Below are positions 1 to 5,370 of a stretch of DNA of 5,370 nucleotides, in pieces. The DNA comes from Deltaproteobacteria bacterium (GTDB lineage Bacteria > Myxococcota_A > Polyangia > Haliangiales > Haliangiaceae): the NCBI GenBank assembly GCA_013813945.1, contig JACCQV010000480.1, positions 1 to 5,370 of the forward strand, written 5' to 3'. The translations under genes and the position numbers were made by a program. The notes under the pieces were generated by a model. That model searched no databases. It saw nothing but the letters and a program-made list of their open reading frames with translations, and was not told the origin of the DNA. Position 1 is the first letter of the stretch; each line of letters starts with the position of its first letter.

Positions 1-132
1 GGGCGGCACAGCCCCGCCGTCCTTGACCTCCTGGGCGGGCTGCTCGGCCTTCTTTCCACACCCCAGGCCGCAACCCAGGCCACACGCCAGGCCGGCGAGG
101 AGGACGGCCGTGGAGGCGGTCATTCCAGCCAT
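1..132 (-). CDS. Putative lipoprotein, N-terminal part only (runs off left edge)
   Basis: Forty-four codons read from an ATG at 132 down to base 1 without a stop, so only the N-terminus is present. Seen: a short polar start, a hydrophobic stretch (V10-L15), then Cys17, Cys21 and Cys25, each preceded by a small residue and followed by Gly, then KKAEQ and a polar Pro/Gly/Gln-rich stretch. This is the pattern of a lipoprotein signal followed by a flexible linker, so export and lipidation at one of these cysteines is inferred. None of the three lipoboxes is canonical (GLAC, GLGC, GLGC; no Leu at -3), and the n-region lacks Lys/Arg, which is unusual. A GAGGGG motif (141-136) lies 3 nt before the ATG at 132 and 12 nt before a second in-frame ATG at 123, so the start is ambiguous. 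The gene is divergent from bipA. Mature function cannot be told. Confidence 0.55.
   Translation of the reverse strand, partial: MAGMTASTAVLLAGLACGLGCGLGCGKKAEQPAQEVKDGGAVPP
61..96. repeat. 12-bp in-frame tandem repeat, about three copies, in the lipoprotein signal region
   Basis: Units at 61-72 and 73-84 match at 10 of 12 bases. A third unit at 85-96 matches the first at 9 of 12. Read on the minus strand they encode AGLA, CGLG, CGLG, followed by CG, so the repeat multiplies the Cys-Gly lipidation-like motif. Twelve bases is a whole number of codons, so copy-number change would keep the reading frame. Confidence 0.6.
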
Positions 133-165
133 TTGCCCCTCGCACGTAGCACAGCGGACCGCCCA

Positions 166-194
166 TTGCCGCCGCTCCCGCATCCTGATATGAA
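166..194 (+). promoter_or_regulatory. Candidate sigma-70-like promoter for bipA
   Basis: TTGCCG (166-171) and TATGAA (189-194) are separated by 17 bp, and TGA precedes the second box (186-188), giving an extended -10 form. Each hexamer matches the consensus at 4 of 6 positions, and the final T of the -10 is missing. Transcription would begin near 200, leaving a leader of about 105 nt before the bipA ATG. This is a motif match only; GC-rich genomes give chance matches and their consensus may differ. Confidence 0.35.
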
Positions 195-206
195 CCGCCG
201 CCCGTG

Positions 207-305
207 ATGTTTCGAAGTTTTGCAGGCGTGGCCTTCCTCGGCCCCGAGGTGCGCGCGCTTGCGGCGTGTCACCGCTTGCTCCTCCTACAGAAGTCGGCCC
301 CCTAA
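207..305 (+). other. Possible upstream ORF (32 aa) ending 1 base before bipA
   Basis: An ATG at 207 opens a frame of 32 codons ending in TAA (303-305). One base later the bipA ATG begins (TAAGATG). The peptide begins MFRSFAGVAF and has a Leu run (LLLL) near its C-terminus. It is in a different frame from bipA. bipA has no close Shine-Dalgarno; the nearest purine run, AGAAG at 289-293, is 13 nt away, so coupled translation is possible. The ATG at 207 itself overlaps the stop of a five-codon ORF starting at 190 (TGATG). Against it being real: no Shine-Dalgarno precedes 207, the early codons (TTT, CGA, AGT, TTT) are unlike those of neighbouring genes, and a 33-codon open frame is common by chance. 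A weak hairpin (236-240 with 245-249) lies inside it. Confidence 0.25.
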
Positions 306-306
306 G

Positions 307-2142
<1,836 letters not shown>

Positions 2143-2148
2143 TCGCGA

Positions 2149-2174
2149 GCTACCGGCGGGGAGCGGCCGGTGGC
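2149..2174. terminator. Hairpin at the bipA / 110-aa gene convergent junction, possible bidirectional terminator
   Basis: ACCGGC (2152-2157) and GCCGGT (2166-2171) form a perfect 6-bp stem with an 8-nt loop. The stem extends outward to 2149-2174 with one T-G wobble. It begins 7 bases after the bipA stop and covers the TAG stop and last codons of the opposite gene. There is no T-run on either side, so it is not a classical intrinsic terminator. Its placement between two convergent stops 7 bp apart is the main argument for a role in ending transcription or protecting 3' ends. Confidence 0.35.
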
Positions 2175-2482
2175 CGACTCGACGCCGGTTTGCTCACCGT
2201 GATCTCGAACAGGTAGGTCGGTCGGTTCTCGACGGTCACGGTCCCGGCGCGACACAGCGTCGTGCCGACCGCGAGCCCGGTCACTGAGAAGACGTTGGTG
2301 TCCGCGTCCTTGTTGCGCATCTCGCCGCGAACGATGGACTGGTCATCACAGAAGAAGCCCATCGCGTAGCCGACGTCGGTGGCGACGGTCTCGCCGACGC
2401 GGACCTTGATCGCGATGCGATCGTCCGCGAACGCAAGCGCCGCGGAGCCGCACAGCACGAGGAGGGCAGCGAGCTGCTTCAC
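2150..2482 (-). CDS. Small exported protein of unknown function (110 aa)
   Basis: The 110-aa product begins with a Sec signal peptide: K2, hydrophobic LAALLVLCGSAAL, and a likely signal peptidase I site at AFA|DD (after residue 19). Cys11 is not in an acceptable lipobox (Leu at -1). The mature part of about 91 aa is predicted periplasmic or secreted, with alternating hydrophobic beta-type segments, two cysteines (45 and 77) that could form a disulfide, a VTGLAVGTT segment (67-75) and a TYLFEITV strand (89-96). The C-terminal tail is Pro/Ser/Arg-rich. The VxGLxxGTT pattern recalls small Ig-like beta-sandwiches or the N-terminal domain of pilus secretins; this is a weak resemblance and I do not assign a family. 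The start is GTG at 2482, fixed by an in-frame TGA two codons upstream (2488-2486). The purine run GAGGA abuts the GTG with no spacer, so initiation is unusual. The gene follows malQ by 89 bp. Confidence 0.75.
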   Translation of the reverse strand: MKQLAALLVLCGSAALAFADDRIAIKVRVGETVATDVGYAMGFFCDDQSIVRGEMRNKDADTNVFSVTGLAVGTTLCRAGTVTVENRPTYLFEITVSKPASSRPPAAPRR

Positions 2483-2571
2483 TCCTCAGCTATACCAGGC
2501 TCCGCGGCTCCGGCCAAAGTTCCCCTGGAGAGTGCGGCAATCGTCGGCCAGCGGGCGCAGCCACGCGGTTC
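2483..2571. other. Intergenic spacer between malQ and the 110-aa gene
   Basis: Eighty-nine bases after the malQ stop. Besides the candidate promoter it holds a short direct repeat (GGCTCCG, twice, at 2499-2513) around a CCGCGG palindrome. No hairpin followed by a T-run is visible downstream of malQ, so read-through from malQ into the small gene cannot be excluded. Confidence 0.4.
2489..2517 (-). promoter_or_regulatory. Candidate promoter for the 110-aa exported protein, possibly giving a leaderless mRNA
   Basis: On the minus strand TTGGCC (2517-2512), a 17-bp spacer and TATAGC (2494-2489) are found, with TGG directly before the second box (TGGTATAGC, extended -10 form). Each hexamer matches the consensus at 4 of 6. 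Six bases separate the -10 from the GTG at 2482, so the transcript would start at or within a base or two of the start codon. This is a motif match only and the last -10 position is C, not T. Confidence 0.3.
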
Positions 2572-4665
2572 TCAGCGAGTCGGGCGTGCGGCGACGAGCG
2601 CGGTGATCGTCGCGGCCGCGGGCGGGCCGGCACGCCCCTCGTCGAGCGCGTCAGCCCAGCGATCGACGCGGCGCTGCCAGTTCGGGCGCTGCTCCACGGT
2701 TCCCGGCACGTTGTGCGGAAACGGCTCGAGCACCAGATCATCCAGCGCGACGAGCACGACCTCCGCAGGACCGACCGCGAGGTCCGTGGTCGCACCGACC
2801 ATCGCTCGTTCGACATCGGTGAGCGGATCTCCGACCGCGATTCCCGACGGGCTGACCTGAACGTATGCGAGCAGCGCGGTGCGCTGCGCTGCGCGTTCGC
2901 TGCGCTCCGTGGCTTCTTGTTCGGACGTGATGAGCTCGAGATCGCGTCGATCGTCGATGTCGGCACCGCGCCACCAGCCGGCAAACGTGGCGGTGTCATG
3001 CGTGTTGAGGCTGGCCACCGACGGTGGTGGCGCCGGCTCCGGCCGCTTGCCCACGGACGACGGGAAGAACCACTGGCCGACGTGGAGCCGGAACATCCCG
3101 TGGCGGTCCATCGCCGGGCGGACCTGCGGCGGCACGGTCCCGAGATCCTCGCCGACGAGCGCGCACTGATTGCGGTGGGACTCGAGCGAGAGGATCGCGA
3201 ACAGCTCCTCGTACGGATAGCGCAGGTACACGCCGTCCGTCGCGGGTCGCCCCTGCGGCACGCAGTACAGCCGGAACATGCCCATCACATGATCGATCCG
3301 CAGCATGCTCGCGACCTTCATGTGGTGCTGCACGCAGCGGATGAAGTAGCGATAGCGATCGCGACGTAGGGCGATCGGAGACAGCGGAGGGAGGCCCCAG
3401 TTCTGACCGCCGAGGAACAGCGGATCCGGCGGCGCACCGGCCGCGACGTCGATGAGGAACAGGTTGCGATGGCGCCAGACCTCGTACGCATCGCAGTTCA
3501 CGCCGACCGGAAGATCGAGGTAGAGACCGACCTTGCCGGCACCCAGCGCCTCGAGCTGTTGCTGCATCGCCCACTGCGCCGCGACGTGGGTCGCCAGTCG
3601 AGCGCCGTCCGCGCCGAGCGAGATCGCGTCCGCGCGCGTCTCGATCAGCGGGACGCTGTCACGCCACGGCGAGGGCCACTGGCCCCAGCCGGTGCGCCGG
3701 TGCTCGCCGATCGCACGGAACGCGGCGTAATCGTACGCACCCGTCGCATGGGCCCAGCGGTCGATCTCGTGCGAGAGCGTGGGATCCGCGAGCATCCGCT
3801 GCGCGATCGGATCGAGCACATGACGCCGCCAGTGATACTGCGTCCGATAGTCGATGCGCGAACCCGCGACCAGCGGAGGTGCGGTGGGCGCTTCGATCCC
3901 GACGCGCTGCGCGAGCGGTCCGAGGTCGAGGAACATCTCGTTCCAGTACAACCGGCTCGCCGGCGAGTACGGGCTGAACATGCAGGGCTCGTCGAGAAAC
4001 TGCGCGAGGATCGGCAGGGTTGCCACGTAGCGGCCTCCGCGCCGCTCGACCTCGGCGAACAGCCGGCGCAAGGTCCCGAGGTCGCCGGCCTGACCGGTCT
4101 CGTGCGACGCGAGCCCGTAGACGGGGGCGAACACGCCCCAGCGCCGCGCACCTTCACCGGGTCCGCCCCATGCGCGAGTCGGTGCCGAGATCGCGAAGAC
4201 CTCGCCCTGCCCACCCCCGGCGCGCCAGCGCACGCTGTGATAGCCGGTCTCGCCCGTGAACACCGTCGCGCGGCGGATGCAGTGCACGGCCCCCCCCGGC
4301 CACGTGTGCGAATCGCCCGGAAGATCGAACAGCCGTCCGTGCGCGCGCACGAGCTGTCCACCTTCCGTCGTGACCTCGACCTCCCACGGCAGATCGTCGT
4401 CCGCCGGGACCGCGAACGGAACGACCACTGCGCCGTCCCAGCCGATGACCACGGGCGCCACGATCTCGTTCCACCGCTCGCGCTCGAGCACCTCGATCGC
4501 GTGCGGCGCGTCCTCGCTCCCCGCGAACTGCACGCCGAGGTCCGGCGCCAACGATCGCAGCACGGCGAGAACGCTGTCCTCCGAGGCCGCCGTCGGCCGG
4601 CCGTCCCAGCTCGTGTACTCGGCGTCGATACCCGCGATGTGTGCGAGCTCGCGGAGCGCCGTCAT
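2572..4665 (-). CDS. malQ: 4-alpha-glucanotransferase (amylomaltase, GH77)
   Basis: Complete 697-aa disproportionating enzyme. It transfers 4-alpha-glucan segments between maltodextrins and releases glucose, in cytoplasmic maltodextrin/glycogen metabolism. Length matches the long Escherichia coli MalQ type (about 694 aa) rather than the 500-aa Thermus type. Seen, numbering from the ATG at 4665: an N-terminal beta-rich region (about 1-170), WGVFAPVYGL opening the GH77 barrel (176-185), SPYSPASRLYWN (231-242), DLPVGV (384-389), GQNWGLPPLSP (420-430), the nucleophile Asp458 in RIDHVMG, the acid/base Glu506 in VGEDLGTVP, and the third carboxylate Asp557 in NTHDTATFAGWW. The C-terminal NVPGTVEQRPNW (652-663) is also family-like. 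A TTG at 4761 in the same frame would add 32 residues but would leave 2 bp to the divergent neighbour. The ATG at 4665 has a good Shine-Dalgarno and fits family length, so it is preferred. No other mal or glg gene is in view. Confidence 0.97.
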   Translation of the reverse strand: MTALRELAHIAGIDAEYTSWDGRPTAASEDSVLAVLRSLAPDLGVQFAGSEDAPHAIEVLERERWNEIVAPVVIGWDGAVVVPFAVPADDDLPWEVEVTTEGGQLVRAHGRLFDLPGDSHTWPGGAVHCIRRATVFTGETGYHSVRWRAGGGQGEVFAISAPTRAWGGPGEGARRWGVFAPVYGLASHETGQAGDLGTLRRLFAEVERRGGRYVATLPILAQFLDEPCMFSPYSPASRLYWNEMFLDLGPLAQRVGIEAPTAPPLVAGSRIDYRTQYHWRRHVLDPIAQRMLADPTLSHEIDRWAHATGAYDYAAFRAIGEHRRTGWGQWPSPWRDSVPLIETRADAISLGADGARLATHVAAQWAMQQQLEALGAGKVGLYLDLPVGVNCDAYEVWRHRNLFLIDVAAGAPPDPLFLGGQNWGLPPLSPIALRRDRYRYFIRCVQHHMKVASMLRIDHVMGMFRLYCVPQGRPATDGVYLRYPYEELFAILSLESHRNQCALVGEDLGTVPPQVRPAMDRHGMFRLHVGQWFFPSSVGKRPEPAPPPSVASLNTHDTATFAGWWRGADIDDRRDLELITSEQEATERSERAAQRTALLAYVQVSPSGIAVGDPLTDVERAMVGATTDLAVGPAEVVLVALDDLVLEPFPHNVPGTVEQRPNWQRRVDRWADALDEGRAGPPAAATITALVAARPTR

Positions 4666-4669
4666 CCTG

Positions 4670-4674
4670 ACCTC
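4670..4674 (-). promoter_or_regulatory. Ribosome binding site of malQ
   Basis: GAGGT on the minus strand lies 4 nt before the ATG at 4665. It decides that start over the in-frame TTG at 4761. Confidence 0.65.
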
Positions 4675-4685
4675 GATATCGCACA

Positions 4686-4712
4686 CCCGCCCCCACGCCA
4701 GCAACGGGCGGG
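4686..4712. repeat. 7-bp inverted repeat in the malQ / amidohydrolase divergent region
   Basis: CCCGCCC (4686-4692) and GGGCGGG (4706-4712) are perfectly complementary with a 13-nt gap. It lies between the malQ start and the candidate promoter of the opposite gene. It could be a regulator half-site pair or a hairpin in the malQ leader, but both arms are pure G/C and chance is a real alternative in this composition. Confidence 0.3.
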
Positions 4713-4739
4713 AGGGCTCATCACGGTGCGCTGCGTGCG

Positions 4740-4748
4740 TGATACGAT
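4740..4748 (+). promoter_or_regulatory. Candidate extended -10 promoter for the amidohydrolase
   Basis: TGATACGAT has the TGn extension (4740-4742) plus TACGAT (4743-4748), which keeps the key T, A and final T of the -10 consensus. No good -35 is seen at 16-18 bp upstream. The predicted start near 4755 would give a leader of about nine bases consisting of little more than the Shine-Dalgarno. Confidence 0.35.
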
Positions 4749-4754
4749 GCTCGC

Positions 4755-4758
4755 GGAG
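4755..4758 (+). promoter_or_regulatory. Ribosome binding site of the amidohydrolase
   Basis: GGAG is followed by a 5-nt spacer (CAAAC) and the ATG at 4764, which is ordinary spacing and supports this start. Confidence 0.65.
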
Positions 4759-4763
4759 CAAAC

Positions 4764-5370
4764 ATGTACGATCTCCTGATCAAGAACGGGGTTGTCGTCG
4801 ACGGCAGCGGGGCGCCTCGGTTCTCGGCCGACATCGCAGTCGCGAACGGCAAGATTGTCGAAATCGGCAGTCTCAGCGGGCCGGCCCAGCGCACGATCGA
4901 CGCCACCGGCATGGTCGTGTGTCCCGGCTTCATCGATCCCCACACGCACTACGACGCGCAGGTCTGCTGGGATCCGTTGTTGAGCTGTTCGTCGTGGCAC
5001 GGCGTCACGACGGCGATCATGGGACATTGCGGCGTCGGTCTCGCACCGTGCAAGCCCGAGCATCGCGAGCAGGTCGCGATGGATCTCGTGACGATCGAAT
5101 CGATCCCGTACGAGGCGCTGCGCATTGGCGTCGGCTGGGAGTGGACGACCTTTGCCGAGTACATGACCGCGGCCGAGCGCCGCGGCCTCGGGATCAATGT
5201 GGGCTTTGTCGCAGCGCTCACGCCGCTGCGCCGCTGGGTGCTCGGCGACGAGGCGACCGAGCGCGAGGCGACGCCGGACGAAACGCGCCAGATCGCCGAC
5301 CAGCTGCGCCAGGCGATCCAGGCCGGCGCGTTCGGATTCTCGACGACCTTCCTCAAGCATCACTTCGGCG
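4764..5370 (+). CDS. Amidohydrolase, N-acyl-D-amino-acid deacylase type, N-terminal part (runs off right edge)
   Basis: An open frame of 202 codons plus one base continues past the right edge; full-length relatives are roughly 480-580 aa, so under half is present. Seen: the small beta-domain start MYDLLIKNGVVVDGSG, then ATGMVVCPGFIDPHTHYD with the metal-binding HxH pair His60 and His62, then HGVTTAIMGHCGVG with Cys89, then AGAFGFSTTF (187-196). In the D-aminoacylase branch of the amidohydrolase superfamily the HxH and the Cys of a GNCG-like motif bind zinc, and the enzymes remove the acyl group from N-acyl-D-amino acids. Related members act on other cyclic amides, so substrate is inferred at family level only. 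The later metal-binding histidines and catalytic Asp lie outside the window. No signal peptide, so cytoplasmic. Divergent from malQ by 98 bp, with no obvious functional link. ATG at 4764 is supported by GGAG and by the family's usual N-terminus. Confidence 0.92.
   Translation, partial: MYDLLIKNGVVVDGSGAPRFSADIAVANGKIVEIGSLSGPAQRTIDATGMVVCPGFIDPHTHYDAQVCWDPLLSCSSWHGVTTAIMGHCGVGLAPCKPEHREQVAMDLVTIESIPYEALRIGVGWEWTTFAEYMTAAERRGLGINVGFVAALTPLRRWVLGDEATEREATPDETRQIADQLRQAIQAGAFGFSTTFLKHHFG

Noticed and set aside
220..306. N-terminal extension of BipA from a TTG at 220
   Set aside because: The 29 extra residues are unlike any BipA N-terminus, and the ATG at 307 begins the family-typical sequence at normal length.
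2875..2910. GCGCTGCGCT-like repetitive stretch considered as a regulatory repeat
   Set aside because: It lies inside malQ and encodes an ordinary Ala/Arg/Glu-rich helical segment, so codon composition explains it.
4666..4761. N-terminal extension of MalQ from a TTG at 4761
   Set aside because: It would fill the divergent promoter region and leave 2 bp to the neighbouring start. The ATG at 4665 has a Shine-Dalgarno and gives the expected family length.
3469..4779. 436-codon open frame on the plus strand opposite malQ, running across the intergenic region into the amidohydrolase start
   Set aside because: It is antisense to conserved GH77 sequence, overlaps a well-supported start of the next gene, and its Arg/Ala/Asp-rich product resembles no family.
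4662..5363. 233-codon minus-strand open frame opposite the amidohydrolase
   Set aside because: The plus strand here encodes clear amidohydrolase motifs (HxH, GHCG, AGAFGFSTTF) from a start with a ribosome site, so the antisense frame is a shadow.

Overview
The window is GC-rich chromosomal DNA (I judge it well over 60% G+C by eye), with strong G/C preference at third codon positions and long meaningless antisense ORFs opposite the real genes. A lipoprotein-like signal peptide at the left edge and a Sec-type signal peptide on a small protein point to a secretion-rich, probably Gram-negative host. A Myxococcota (Deltaproteobacteria-like) genome would fit, but that is inference from style, not from a marker gene.

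Layout, left to right. (1) 1-132, minus strand: the N-terminus of a putative lipoprotein running off the left edge. Its signal peptide contains an in-frame 12-bp tandem repeat. (2) 133-306: divergent intergenic region with a candidate promoter and a 32-codon upstream ORF that stops one base before the next gene. (3) 307-2142, plus strand: complete bipA/typA, the ribosome-associated translational GTPase (611 aa). (4) 2150-2482, minus strand: a 110-aa exported protein of unknown function, convergent with bipA across only 7 bp and with a hairpin at the junction. (5) 2572-4665, minus strand: complete malQ (GH77 4-alpha-glucanotransferase, 697 aa) with all three catalytic acidic residues. (6) 4666-4763: a 98-bp divergent intergenic region with ribosome binding sites on both sides, a candidate extended -10 and a 7-bp inverted repeat. 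(7) 4764 to the right edge, plus strand: the first 202 residues of a metal-dependent amidohydrolase of the N-acyl-D-amino-acid deacylase type.

The genes do not form one pathway: translation and ribosome assembly (bipA), maltodextrin metabolism (malQ), probable N-acyl-D-amino acid hydrolysis (4764 onward) and two exported proteins. Only malQ and the 110-aa gene share strand and order, and they are 89 bp apart with a possible separate promoter between them. I see no mobile element, CRISPR array, tRNA, rRNA or defence system. This looks like an ordinary core-type region. The points worth a second look are small: the short upstream ORF abutting bipA, the possibly leaderless small secreted gene, and the repeat-built lipoprotein signal.
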